The position numbers and the translations under genes were made by a program. The notes beneath the pieces were generated by a model. The model was not told the origin of the DNA and did not search any database. It worked only from the letters and a program-made list of their open reading frames with translations. A DNA stretch of 64,000 nt from Chiua virens (Eukaryota > Basidiomycota > Agaricomycetes > Boletales > Boletaceae): NCBI GenBank assembly GCA_019787685.1, contig JAHNUO010000018.1:124001-188000 (forward strand), given 5' to 3'. Within the stretch, counting starts at the first letter, position 1, and each line of letters opens with the position of its first letter. Below, in pieces: positions 9,709 through 22,329 of this stretch.

Positions 9709-10905
9709 ATGGCATCTGAGAACGGTGGGTCAGCCATGTCCCTGTGCCATGTTTTGAGTCTTGATATACATTCCGCAGTGTTGATCGGCGTGATCGGTGG
9801 AAGTGGTCTATACCACCTCGACAACCTCACTTCCATGTAAGTTAATCTTTCGGATGCGAATCCATTCTATGTCACCCAAAGATCGCCAACCTTCCCTTTT
9901 TCTTTCACTCTACTTCCGTCAGAAAAACTGTCAACCCAGAGACGGTACGCCGCCATTATCTTCATCTCTGAATGAATGTCTAACGTCACCAATCAGCCAT
10001 GGGGACACCCTTCCTCTCCTATTACTATTTGCGCCCTTCCCTCCGGAGCACGCGTCGCATTTGTTGCGCGCCACGGCAAACACCACAGTATCTCCCCTTC
10101 TGCCGTCCCCTCTCGCGCCAATATCGCCGCGCTCAAACACCTAGGTGTTCGTGCCATCCTCGCTTTCAGCGCCGTGGGCTCCCTTCGCGAAGACATCGCC
10201 CCTGGCCACTTTGCCCTCCCAACTCAAATCATTGATCGCACCAAAGGCATACGCCCGTCCAGTTTCTTCGACGGCACTATCGTCGCGCACGCCGCATTTG
10301 GGGATCCGTTTAGCGAACGCTTGGTGAGGTGGCTCGAGGGAGCGGTGGAGCGGGCGTTGGCAGAGGAGGGACGCGGAGTGGTGTTGCATCGGGACAAGTG
10401 TATCGTGTGCATGGAGGGCCCACAATTCTCGACGAGGGCAGAGAGCATGATGTATCGAGCCTGGGGAGGGGATTTGATCAACATGAGCGTGTTGCCCGAA
10501 GCCAAGTTGGCGCGCGAGGCCGAGGTTGGGTGCGTCTTCCCATTTTTTTCTCTTTCTTTGACAGGTGAACAGTGGTATTGAATGCTGATTCCCCGTGTGC
10601 GTTGCTTTCCCAGGTACGCGTTGATTGCAACGGCGACCGATTATGATTCGTGGCGCCCCCATTCGGAAGTCGTCACCGCATCCCAAGTGATCCAAACACT
10701 CCGTGCAAACGCTGATACCTCACGCCTCGTCGCCGCGGCCATTCTAGAAGACCTGCACCTCGCCGTACAAGGCGACCTTTTGAACGAAGAAAAAGGCAGT
10801 ATGGCATTCTCCATCATGCCCAGGAGCGCAGACCAGAACGAAGAGGACACGAACAAGCTCACGTACATCCTTCCTGAATATTTCAAGTCCGCCAGCTGCA
10901 ACTAA
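9709..10905 (+). CDS. MTAP: S-methyl-5'-thioadenosine phosphorylase (MTAP)
   Basis: The enzyme phosphorolyses methylthioadenosine, a by-product of polyamine synthesis, to adenine and methylthioribose-1-phosphate; this is the first step of methionine salvage in the cytosol. Five exons are inferred: 9709-9724, 9779-9836, 9923-9944, 9997-10529 and 10614-10905. They total 921 nt (306 residues), close to the family length, and stay in frame throughout. The start ATG at 9709 was chosen because MASEN splices in phase into [12 protein letters not shown], the N-terminal phosphate-binding motif. Further family motifs are [87 protein letters not shown] (purine site) and ATDYDSW. The second and third exon junctions are supported by continuity of these motifs. 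A MITE-like hairpin lies about 150 bases upstream of the start. Confidence 0.93.
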
Positions 10906-12038
10906 TATAACTCATGGTGTCGTGGAGCGGTTGTTAACATTACGCAGTTGGATTTCTATACCTTCTACACGCTTGAGGTTGCATCCTGCCAGGTGCAGAA
11001 CAAGTGCACCAACCTCTGATCAACAAGGTGATGATTTCAAGGGCAAGAGTGATACAGCATCGATGGGTCATGAATATTTGAATCTTCATTAGAAAAGGTT
11101 CGGGTATCAGCGGGTTCCAGTGAAGCTTTCAGCGACCCCACCAGAAGGCATATTGATGGGCCGCCGCTGGCCACAAGCATGCTGGCCCCACCACGCCTGG
11201 GGCCAGTGGGAGCGGCACGAGGCGACCTGGGTCAACTATGTCGTTCTCGGTCACTTATCCTGGACGAAAGGGCGATGGCCGCTGCATGCCCATTTATGCT
11301 GCTGGCATCATTGACAATGTCATCCGATTCATTTATCCATTCCTGGAGAAGTATCACGAGCTCATGGAAACTCTCCAGAAGCTTGTTTGCATTTAGCCAG
11401 ATCCCTGAAACTGAAACTCCTTACACAGCACATCTGGACGCACATATCAAGTTTGGACGGCCACTGAAGGTGAGTGAGTGCCAACAGGGTTAGCCAAAAA
11501 GGGAGACGAGAGATGAGAACACCAAGAGAGCAGAGAATCGAGAATGATCGGTATCGCTCGTCGTCGTCGCTTGCTCGTCTTCCTTCCTTCGTACTTGATA
11601 GAAATTGGAAACTGGGACTTCAATTTAATGCAGAAACTCGAGTACAAGACGAGTGACTCAGGAACTGTGATGAATAAAGACTGACGTAAATAAGGAAGGA
11701 CTGTCATATGGTGAAAAGAGAAGACAAAGCTGTAAGTACATGTGATGTCATAGGAGAGAAGGAAGGAAGAAAACGTGCATACGAGGCGAGTGTCGAACTG
11801 TGCGGTTGACTCAATCGAGGGCGTTGAGAACTGTGTGACTTGACCGAAAGGATCGAGACCGTATCAACGGCTCCTCGGGCAGTGAATGCGCAGCGTTCCT
11901 CAGACGATTGAGGAGCATGTGTTGTGGAAACATGCGAAGGAGGCACTGGATATGTGAAACTCACAACGTCTAGGAATTGGGAACCGGAATGTATAGTGAA
12001 TCCATAGCATGTAATCCGATGACTCGACCAATGTGTCT
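10906..12038. other. Intergenic region between convergent MTAP and GH3 genes
   Basis: The two genes point at each other, so this region should hold both 3' untranslated ends. Several short open frames exist (for example 11179-11493 on the plus strand) but none looks like a known protein and none has convincing splice partners. No RNA gene or repeat is recognised. Confidence 0.5.
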
Positions 12039-15000
12039 TCATTGCACTGTAAGTGTCATGTTGAGATATACTTCCTCGCTCGTGCCCACAAAGATATTGA
12101 AGTCGCCAGGCTCCACGACCCAACCATCGCTACGGAGGCAAGCGGAGCGATGATTAGATTCATCGTTCAAGGGAACAAGGACTGGGAGGCTTACCTGAGA
12201 GACCACACGGCAAGTTGACTTGACATCACGGGAATAGTTACCGTCTGCGACTGCCCCACCCTACTCGTGAGACAGGAGTTGAGCTCAATGGGGGTTCAAT
12301 GCCGACGAAGGACTCACGGGATGTCAACTTTGGTGAAACCGATCAATTCCATGTTCGGGGTGAGGACAGAACTGTAGAGATCTGTCATGTAAACCTGTGT
12401 TTAGCGAACCGTCAGTTCAAGAGTGTGGAAGAGGTCTTGCTATCCGAATTGACCTGGATCACTTCTTTGCCATCCATCGAACCGGTGTTATAAATCGTTA
12501 CGGTCACATTAAAGTCCTCCTTTGTTCCGATTGTGGAACAGGACAATTGCAAGTGGGTGCTATGGAAATAGGTGAGACTAACCGTACAGAAACCAAGAAA
12601 AGATTGACACACTAGTTGAACGTCGTGTAACTCAACCCACGGCCAAAGCTCCATGTCGGAACTGGGCTATCAAGAACGTACTAGGGTGCCCAGATCACAG
12701 AAGGCCAAACTATTACCAGCGAGGGATATTTACCTGTTGCCCAAACAACAGAGAACCGTTTGGGTAGACCTTGCCAGGGTTCACCGGGCGTGAGCCTTTA
12801 AGGTAGTTATAAAAAACTGGCGTGGTGGCGACACTCCTTGGGAACGACACAGGAAGCTTGCCTATGGGATGAACGGGATTGAACGGGAAAGCAGTCGTTC
12901 AGCAACCTTTAAACCGTACCAGACGGGTTGACAGCTCCGAAAATGATTTCGGCAATGGCAAGGCCACCCAACTCCCCAGGGTAGAACTGTTGCAATACCG
13001 CGTCTACATCTGTCACACGATGAGCAGCAGAGTTGGTCCGCAATCGGGGAATGACATACTCTCCTGAATCCATGGGTTGGTGATGGGCTTGCCGCTCACG
13101 AAAACCACGATCGTCGGAGTACCCGTAGCTTGAATGGCCTGGACGAGTGGGAACTGTGCCCCGACGAGGCTCAAATCCGACAAGTCGATACGCTCCCCTG
13201 TTGTCGCATTCGTTCCGGGGGTCGCCAGCAATGTTTGATCGAGGGACCACGTGCCGACCATGACGATGGCGACATCAGACTCTTGTGCTGCTATAACTGC
13301 GTCGGGGAAGCCAGAATCATCATTTGACCAAAGCTTGCAGCCTTCAGCAAAGTTGATTTTGACCGATGTATTCGCAAGGAATTCGGCGAAACCTTGCAAA
13401 GGGGTTATCCCATTGTTCGATGCGTTGGAGAAGACATAATCGCCGAACTAGTCATATGATAAGAAGTCTCGGCGAGGAGAAAGGAGAGGTCGCGCACCGT
13501 AACCCTGTCGGATTGTGGTCCAATAAGTGCAATCGAGCTTATATTGGCATTCAGCGGAAGTGTGTTGTTGTTGTTCTCGAGGAGGACGATCGCCTCTCGT
13601 TCCATTTGGTGGAGAAGGTCTCTAGTACCCTGTGTTCGCATCGTAGAAGCGTAATCAGGGTAAGGATACGGATCTGTAGAGAAAAATGAGCACCACTACA
13701 ACGTAATTTCGTCTTCTAACGTACTTTCAAAGAGCCCAAGAGCGAACTTGGTTCTAAGCACGGTCTTTACCGTCTCATCCACATACTTGATCTGCACAGT
13801 TCCATTCATGATCTGGTCTAGGGAACAGATTAGAACGTAGATGATCAAACAGAATGCTACAAACCTGGAATCGTAAGGTAAGTGTAGGTCCCACCGCCCA
13901 TTTCGACACTGAGCCCATTCTCTAGCGTGAGCTTTGCGGCACATTCCCTAGTTGGGCAGACGCCGTGAGGTGTGATCAAATAGTCCACGGAACCTGCATC
14001 AGTAGTGACAAGGTATTGATAATCCCACTCGTGACGAAGCTGCACTCATTGTCAACAACGTCGTTCCGTCAGATAGTTCACAACTCACAATGCCAGTGAG
14101 CAGATCTAGGACATCGTCAGTTCCTGACAGCATCTTGACCAGAATTTAAGACGCAACCGACATTTGTTAGCAACATTAGGGATTCCATCATAGCTTGAAT
14201 ATGCTGACATGATCGATAGCGCATCCATGCATGCGTAGTTGAATGGCTTGAGATAGTAAGTTCGAAGTTCACGTTCACCTCCGCTGACTGGAGCTTTATT
14301 CCTGCAAATCTTAGTTCACCTCTATGCGTCATTGAGTCGATTTGTAAACTCACAATCCTCCTTGTGGGCTGCCAAACGCTGCGAAATGTTTGCATGTCGC
14401 AGCCACACGAGCAATTGCCGTATCACTAACATTGCGCCGGCGCCCGGACTGCACACCAGTAACGTATGCACGACCCATCCGACTTGTCCTGACAATTGAT
14501 CAGTAGATGCACGAGGCCTACGAGAATAGACAGTACAAGAAAGGATCTTCGCCGTAATTTTCCTCCACTCTGCCCCATCGAAGTTCGCGTGACAGGTCAA
14601 GATCAGGAGCAAATAACTGAGAATAGCCAAGCCCCTCTGCTTCTGTGGCAATGGTACCGGCGGCTTCTTGCAAGAGTGGAGCATTGAATGATGCAGCGAG
14701 ACCGATCGGCGACGGCCATGTCGTCCCATTGTCCGTAAACCCGTGAAGACCTTACAGTTAATTAGAGTTCACTCACTCACTCTACGGTAGGAGGCTCACC
14801 CTCTGACTGAAAGATGGCAGGTATGCCAAGGGTGGTGTTCTCCATCAAATACTGTTGTCCGATGGTAATGGCATAAACAATCTTATCCCACGGAGCTAAA
14901 TATCCGGCCCATATTGTTCCTGCCTTGAGCTCCATCATTTGCTCCTGTATCAGTGACGTGAGGCCTGAACACATAGACTTGGAAATATAGCGTACCAGCC

Positions 15001-15360
15001 CAGTCTGATTATGCGCGAGCGTATTGTCTAGTGGGTTTGTCATGTTCACCCAGCCGTCAATATCACCTTGGATGCTGTACCAGGATGGTAAAGTCCACGA
15101 AACACAGCGACAAAGAACGCCACTCACAGTTGGGCGACCTTTTCTTGTACAGTCATCCGCGGCAACAAATCGTTGACACGATCTTCGATGGACGCGTTTG
15201 GGTTCTTGTAAATGGGAAGGGAGCCATCAAGGTTGGACGCTCTTGCTTTGACTGAGAAGTGCAAATCATCGCGAACCCAGATGTGATTGACGCCAGCGCT
15301 TGATAATGTGGCGAATGAAACACAAAGGATAGCCCGGGCATGGAGGTTGTTCACCTTCAT
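12039..15360 (-). CDS. Secreted glycoside hydrolase family 3 (beta-glucosidase-like)
   Basis: A predicted extracellular GH3 enzyme that would remove terminal beta-linked sugars (glucose, possibly xylose) from plant cell-wall oligosaccharides. The start at 15360 gives an N-terminal signal-like hydrophobic stretch (ARAILCVSFATLSSA). The mature part has EDRVNDLLPRMTVQEKVAQL, then a substrate-pocket region (GTIWAGYLAPWDKIV, NTTLGIPAIFQSEG), APDLDLSRELRWGRVEENYGEDP, KHFAAFGSPQGGL and YSSYDGIPG. The nucleophile Asp is in TTDAGSVDYL (near 13983-14008). The second, alpha/beta sandwich domain starts around MEREAIVLLENNNNTLPL and contains GTWSLDQTLL and QQFYPGELGGLAIAE. A fibronectin-III-like C-terminal domain ends with FNIFVGTSEEVYLNMTLTVQ and a TGA at 12039-12041. 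Many short introns interrupt it; for example the reading passes in phase from RVT to FGDYVFSNAS around 13450-13500. I see no frame break. Exact sugar preference cannot be told. Confidence 0.88.
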
Positions 15361-16029
15361 GGCTTGCGTGGCACCCTTGGGCGGTCGACTCGACTCTTAA
15401 GGGCATTTATGTTGAGCCACGTTCTGAGGGAAATACATCAAAATATCTGACCCGATCAAGAACAGGGCAGGGACGCGAACAGTTGAAACACTCACTCCGA
15501 GAGTGTCGGTGGTATGGACGGTCTGCTGCCGGTGGCATTTGCAGTTTCTGACTCGATCACGCTGGATCAAGTCTAAATAACCACCAAAGGATGACGCATA
15601 TAGGGAGCATCGCGTCGGGGACTATTTACCAGTAGGCCATCATGATCTCGGAGAAACATAGCTATATCGAACAGCAATTGCAAGTCAAAATAATTAAATG
15701 AACGAGAGTCATTGTCCGGAAATTCCCGAAGGGATTTGAGAGGACTATTACTACTATTATATAAGTTACATCATTCTACTGGCACTTCTGAAAAATACTC
15801 GGAGTTCTCCCGCACTGGGTCAGATTCGGCGGTCAGGTAGGCCCCAGCATTCGAACATTCACATAACATACATACTGGTTTGTTTTTGAATCTGCCAGGT
15901 GTTTCAAGGCAATGTGGGCGAAACATTCGCATCATGCCCGTACTACTGCCGATGATACAGACTCGGGTGCTTTGCACCCATGTGCTAAGAAGTAGTAACG
16001 CGACTCCAATGTGACTACTGACGGTCGCC
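15361..16029. other. Promoter region of the GH3 gene and 3' flank of the HET-mosaic gene
   Basis: There is no recognised gene. A 68-codon minus-strand frame (15771-15977) is Cys/Met-rich and unlike any family I know. TATATAAG-like sequence occurs near 15756-15766. Confidence 0.4.
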
Positions 16030-19000
16030 CTACTTTACATCCACCGTCACAATGCTGTTCATTAATTCAGTCAACGACGTCTCCTTGTTAATCTGCACCA
16101 TGATCAAACTATCTGTCGCAACACGTTTAAACTGCACACGCGTGGCTTGTACCAGTAACAATGCACCAAACGGCTGCCTGAGATGCGCGACGAGACGTAG
16201 CGCAAGCGTCTTGTCGTCGAGCCCTGTTGCACCACGACGGCGCGAGAAATCCTGATCGAGAAGAGTAGAGATCCATGGATGCATGAGGAACAGATCTTCC
16301 ATTCCAAAGAGATTGTCTTTGGTCTTGATCTCTACTTCTCCAAGTGAAGACGTCGTCGCACGATAAGTGTGCGAGTCGATCTCTAGATGTGATTCGACGA
16401 GTTTGGTTATTGAGAAAACAAGGCCTGAGAATCGGAGGCGAGTGGACGCAAGGGACGATGATGGAAGATCATTGAACCGGTGATAGAGCTCTACAGCACG
16501 AGAGATATCCGAGTGGGATAAAGATGTGCGTAGTTTGGCAACCGTAATCACTCATCTCCGTTATTTCGATGGATTGTGGAATTTGCGGTGGAATGAGTTG
16601 GCTGTAAACCGTGAGGTCCGGCGGTAGGCAGGTGTTGTATTCTCCAGCAGGCCCGGTCCAGGCAAGGATTGTGACATCGCCTGAACCAGTTAGAATGTGC
16701 TCCAGAAGGCGACCTATAGCACGATTTCCCTCGCCATATATGACTGGAATGGCTGCATTAAAGATACCAAGCAGCGAATACGCAGCGTCTTCCATCACAG
16801 AGGTCTCACGCCCCGAAACCAGAAAAAGTTTCTGGCGCACCCTATCTAGACCGGGACAAAGTGCGGCCATTTCCCGTGCGGATATGTGCGACACTTGTTC
16901 CATTTCCTTGGTGATGACGGGCGAGAGTTTGTGGTTGAATATCTCCAGTCCGAGGTAGGGCTTCCAGTCTTCCGTATAGAACTGCACGGTCTCGGCAGCC
17001 ACGTATTCTTGGAATGTCCAAGCACGCGTGTTCCAAACACTTTTCTGAAGGTCACCAGGTTTCTGCAACTGTGACCAAACACCACGAATGTAGACAAGCG
17101 TGAGTGCGGAGCCACGGTACCACGTAAACATGGCGACCAAGGACTCCTGTAACACTATATTGTCCCTTTTATCAATGCAGCAGGTGTCTGACCAAACCCA
17201 CTGGAATCCGAGGGCATGTACCACTTTGCACAATGTCTTCAATTTGGTATTCGGGGAGGATGGTTCAAGCTCGTAGACTGAGATATTCTGAACCATCTGA
17301 AACAAGGGTTCACCGTATTCCCACCTATGGGACAACATCACGTATCTGTAGTATCTTTTCACCTCCCTTCGGATACGGGTATGATCGAATGAGACACGAG
17401 TGGTCATTGAGGACCGTAGCTCGTTAAAGATGGGGAGTTTCTCGAAAGCAGCTCCTTGTTGACTTTTGTCATAGAGGCGACCAGTGGTGGTGTCGATGAG
17501 GACACGGGGCGCGTGACGGATGGACTGTTCGATCGCCTGTCGAATTACCGGTGTGATGTCGAGATATTCAGAATGAAGTGCTGTCATTGTCATCAAATCG
17601 AATATTAGTTATAAAGCAACATTACAGAAACGGCCCACCACGAATGTGTTCCTCCAGAGATTCCTTCAGCTTTGAAAGCATCGTATGGAAAGCGTCTACT
17701 GCTTCGGTATGCCGTCTTGCCACATGCAATGCTGCGTGCCTCCGCTCGTGGCCTCGGTGAGATGATGGGTCAAGTTTGATGACCTGTACATTCCATTATT
17801 GATATCATCTGAAAGCAGGAGGCACAAAGAGTACTTCGTCCGCATCCGTTAGTGCATCTTCCCAGGCCCCTATCAAAACTAATGCTTCGCTCCGCTTGAC
17901 CAGAGCGTCGATGCGATCGATGCGATCGAGCGACAATACAATTGAAAGATGTTGCACAGCTTCGTCATATTGCTGGGAGTTCATTGCATTTTCACCGAGC
18001 TTTTCTAGCATGTCTTTGCACCGTCGTTGGAAACCTGTATCCGAGTCAGACTCAGACCGTCAGACAATACTTGGCTAAGCAACACTAAGACCTACCGAGT
18101 TCCCACCGCACCCGTTCTTCGCTATTACCCGTATCTCCCGCCAACTCCACTTGCATTTGCCGGAGACAGTTGATAGCCTCCGCGATACGACCGTCTCCCT
18201 CTAGAACTTCACAAATTCCTCGGTACACGTCAAACACGGGAAGCTTGAACTGAGCCGAAGAAATATCGGTATGTGGGTTAGACTATCAAATAAAGCTTAC
18301 CGTGGTGGCATCGACTGAGCTGTGGAGAATTTGGGTGAGTCTATTAGGCTTCCGTCGGGATGCAGCGAGCTCCATGCGAAGTTGCTGGATGGTATTCTCA
18401 AGATTTCTGATTTCCTCATCTGACGGACACGTGTCAGAAAGCCGCCAGTAAAATGAGCGCATCGGAAGCACACACCTGAGCGCTGAGAAAGATTCTCTGC
18501 GTCACGTCTGGAACTGGCACGGAGGTCTTCAAGTTCCTTTTCATTGCTGGATGATCTCAGTGTTTCAATTTCGCAGGACTGGGCCTCATAGCTAGCCTGC
18601 AGCTCAGCGAGCTGATCCCGAAGCTCCTGTGCAATTTTCTGGAAGTTTGTACTTTGTTCATCTGAAGGCAGAGCATGTCAGAAAACGGAGAGGGTAGTCT
18701 AGTGGACGCACTTGATCGTTCCTCTAGACTTTCCTCGAGGTCAACCTGTTCCATCCTCGCAAGTGAAGCTTCCTGGTGAGAAGCGTTGCATGCTTGTGGT
18801 CCACTGATATTGTCAAAGTAGACAGACGAAAGGATATCACGGCGGATGCCCCAAAGAGTGATCGTGTTTTTTACGCTAGTCGCGATGTCGTAGTCCGCTG
18901 AAATGGCCAGAGAGTGAATCGGATCAGGTTGCTCGATCATAGGGGAAATTCGCTCGTTTGTTGCAGTGTCCCAGAAGGAGAGTGATGCATCTGTGGCGAC

Positions 19001-19850
19001 TGCGATGAATCTGCCGTTGCGTGCACGAGCGATACAACAGCCGGGATTGCCGTCAATGGCCCATTTGGCAATGGTTGTACGAGTAGCTAAGTCGAGGGAG
19101 TAGATGTTACAGTCATTGCTTAGTGCGAATAGATGGTTGCTATCCGAACCCCAAGCTAGGCATTGCTTCGAAGCCGAGCTGACTTGGAACGGAAATTCGA
19201 CGAGGAGACGACCATCTCCATCAAAGGTCCGCACCGGGCCGGCGGTCCAGGGACTGCAGGTGGCTGTTGCGATGTATTGCCCGTCCGGCGAGAACTTTGC
19301 TGCGGCGACCCAGGTTTTGTGTGGCAGCTCATGCAGTCGTTTTCCAGTCGTCCGTGACCATACAGCCGCAGTCCAGTCTATCGAACCAGAAATCACTTTC
19401 GACGTGTCCGCCGAGAAGTCGACCACATTCACCGATTTGCTGTGTCCTTTGAATTCTCGCACCTTTTGGTAGCTCGTCGCGTCCCACACTGTCACTTGTC
19501 CACCGCTCGTCCCGCTTACGATCCACCGGCCATCTTGTGACACCACAATGTCATTGACCATACCCCCTGCATCCATCAGTGTCCCAGTCTCCTTACCAAT
19601 TGATGTTTCCCAACGTCGAATCTTCCCCTCCCTTCCGCCGCTTAAAATGTTGTTATCATCATCAAGGAACGCGAGTGAGAATATGTCCTCCGTCCCTTCC
19701 ATGCTGATCCTTTTTATCAGCGTTTTCTGTGAGTGGAGTCGTCAGCATCTTCAGATCTTTTTCCTCGGCCGTCCACGTTACTTTGTCTCTTTGCTCGGCA
19801 TTCCTAGACGCAGAATTACCCGAATCTTGATTTTCGTCAGCTTTATCCAT
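16030..19850 (-). CDS. WD40 / coiled-coil / TPR / HET mosaic protein
   Basis: One long multi-exon gene encoding a mosaic typical of Agaricomycetes. Exon 1 (19782-19850) splices in phase over a 55-base intron to exon 2, which starts at 19726. WD40 repeats follow (about 19690-18800): GREGKIRRWE, GTSGGQVTVWD, HSKSVNVVDFSADTSKVISG and AVATDASLSFWDTATNE. Next comes a coiled coil on short exons (AQELRDQLAELQASYEAQ; EIRNLENTIQQLRMELAASR). TPR-like sequence follows at about 18240-17700 (NSQQYDEAVQHLSIVL, SEALVLIGAWEDALTDADEV). The HET domain lies at about 17590-16560, with RYYRYVMLSHRWEYGEP, WVWSDTCCIDKRDN, SVWNTRAWTFQEY and VMEDAAYSLLGIF. HET domains mediate heterokaryon-incompatibility cell death in ascomycetes; in basidiomycetes the role is unproven. 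A one-base frame offset near 16552, between ITEM and ITVAKLRTSL, is either a real frameshift or an unrecognised splice. I treat WD40 and HET parts as one gene because the intervening exons stay in phase and this architecture is familiar. Confidence 0.8.
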
Positions 19851-22329
19851 TCCATCCTACCCAAGTTTACGCACCATTGTTTGGCCACAGACGTAATCTG
19901 GAAAGCATCCTTTCAGGATAAAGGCGCGAAACCAACAAAGGGTGTGGCTGTTCATGCACATGCTCCATCAGTTCTTCTTTACCCCGCATCTGTACTACAC
20001 GTGCCACCTCTCTGTCTGTATTGCCTCGTGTCCTCTACTCTCGTTCTATCTCTAAGGGCTGTCTTATTCTCATCTGAAGTTGCTTGCCTCTAGCGGATGC
20101 AGTGGGTAGTAGATGCCATGGTAGGTACGTATCAATCATTCAGCTTGAGTACGTTGACTTTTTTTTTCCAACCTTAGCTGTGGTCTGAATGTGATACTTC
20201 GCGCATCCAAGAAACCTTGTAATCGTGCACCCTGTGATGTGAACAGCAATGCTTGTCAAAAGGTCGGCGAGGGCATCAAACGAATGCTAGGTCCACTACC
20301 ACATCACTTGTGTGTATCACTCCAACTCTATCGAACGAGCGCACCGTTGAGTATATTCCTGGCCACAACTTTTGGCAACCGCCAACCTGCAAAAGGTCGA
20401 TTTCTATCCAATCCTGTCACGACCTCTTCGTTCGCCGTCCCTTGCCTTCATTTGAGGCGAGCGAGGACGCGAGACGCGCGCAAGTTGTCATTAGCTCATG
20501 ATAATTACCAGCCCATCGTCCAGTGTACCAGTGTAAATACTTACATCAAGTCCATGCGTGCCACATTGTCATCAGTAATGATGTGACATGCTTTACAGAT
20601 GAATTACTTGAGTTTGACAGTATTCAATCACCTTTACCGAGTCTTCCATCAGACCCGAGTTGCCTCCAATCCAGGATGGTACTTGTTGACGAATGAAAGC
20701 GGTGACGTCATGTATCGTTAAATTTGGTGGTTACTACTGGAGGCCTAAGTCGTAACAGTCCTGAAACGTCAGTCCACAATACATATTGCCCGTCGCGTTT
20801 ACACGAGGCCTCTAGGCACGATTCGAGTCGTACACACAAACGACAGTACCCTGCGGAAGCATCTAAAATTTCAAGAGCGGGCTCGAATCAGGTGTAGGAG
20901 GTAGGGAAGGGACGGTATGTCTGGATCTTAAACAGTGAGTCCATCTGCAACAATCTATACATAGGCAAGCACGAGGTGAAAGTATGAAGAATTCTCAGTC
21001 TCTGAATGATATACAGTATTCAATCCGCCCGATTCGCTTTCGATTTGGTAACTCACCTCCGTCTCGGGTTTGACTGATGGCTGACGCGGCTCATTTGCGG
21101 CAGCGATCGGATCGCGGACACAATCCTGTCACGCACCTGCCTCGTCCACCTCGGTCAGCTGCAACAACCCATAGACGGCCACGTCCAGCGCACGATCATC
21201 CGAGTTCGTGAATCTTGGCCGCGATGGGGTACGCCTAGTGCAACACCGCCGACTCTTGGTGTGGATTGTGATTGTGCCGAATACTAGACATCATCCGTGC
21301 ATGAGTAACGAACCTCCCGCTCGAGCTCGGATACTCACAGGACACTCACAAATCTTCCCTTGTCACGGGGTTGTGGCCCGGATGTTACAGCCCATGGCTC
21401 AGATTCAGATCCGAGCGCCAGGATAGCATATGTCGAGTCACTGTTCGAACTGACCCCAGAAGTAAGTGACGCAGCCGATGTCCGTGAGTGGCGTGTGCGT
21501 TGGGAACGTGAGTGTGGCACGAGATCCCTCTGATGAAGGTCTCACCTTGAGGTTGATGGTATCCATGAGTACCTTCGATCCTGCCTACCGCTTCGTTTGA
21601 GGGCGGCCATGGACCCGAACGCGATCATGAGCGCCACTTCGTCTTCGCCTCTGAATTCAGCAAAGCAGACCATTTCGTATTCAGGTCAGGTGGTCCAGCC
21701 TTCGGGGCGAAGTAGGCGCGAATTTGCGGTGCCGACAGGAATCAAGGGCGGCGGATTGTAGGACGATCTCTAGGGGTGTCGATTGTGCTTTCGACGGACG
21801 CGTTTCGAGTGGGGGTATCATGCTCGACAAGGGGCTCATACAAAAGCGTCTTGTAAACTAAGCGAGTCAGCCGACAAGACGACAGTAAAAAGAACCAAAT
21901 TACCTGTGAATGAACATGTCCAACTCTGTTGGGCTGACGGGATTGAGTACGAACAGAGCGCCCTCGAATGTAGGACAGCTTGTCTTCGGATAAAGGACAG
22001 CCGGGCATCCAGAGAATGATCATCTAACGGAACGTCAGAAGTAGTCGCGACTAAAAAACAAAGATGGACCGAGCCTATCTGTCTGCTGGCCAACAAGACA
22101 ACCAATCTCCTGGCACTGAGTTCGGCGCCCTGCTTGTCTCTACACGCTCAGGAAGAACGCGGTGATGAATAAGGATCTTCTGGCGGCACGAATTTGCGGG
22201 TGACAAGAATTGGACGTCTTGAGGATCGTTGTTGAGATTGGAAAGTATCACAGAGACGGGGGTAGATGATGTCCGTGACGGGTGACGTGTGACAGACGAA
22301 CTCCTGCCCGCTACCCGAAAATTCCGAGC
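19851..22329. other. Long intergenic stretch without recognisable genes
   Basis: It lies upstream of the HET-mosaic gene and should contain its promoter. Candidate open frames exist at 20191-20586 (+), 21335-21520 (-, Ser/Thr-rich), 21609-21761 (+, starts MDPNAIMSATSSSPLNS) and 21742-22347 (-). None matches a family I can name and none has a convincing gene structure. The minus-strand stretch near 21915-22000 reads FEGALFVLNPVSPTELDMF in one frame and looks protein-like, so a small unrecognised gene or relic there is possible. Confidence 0.35.

Noticed and set aside
10141..10695. Antisense frame of 184 codons across MTAP
   Set aside because: It is the shadow of the conserved MTAP exons; its translation has no family pattern.
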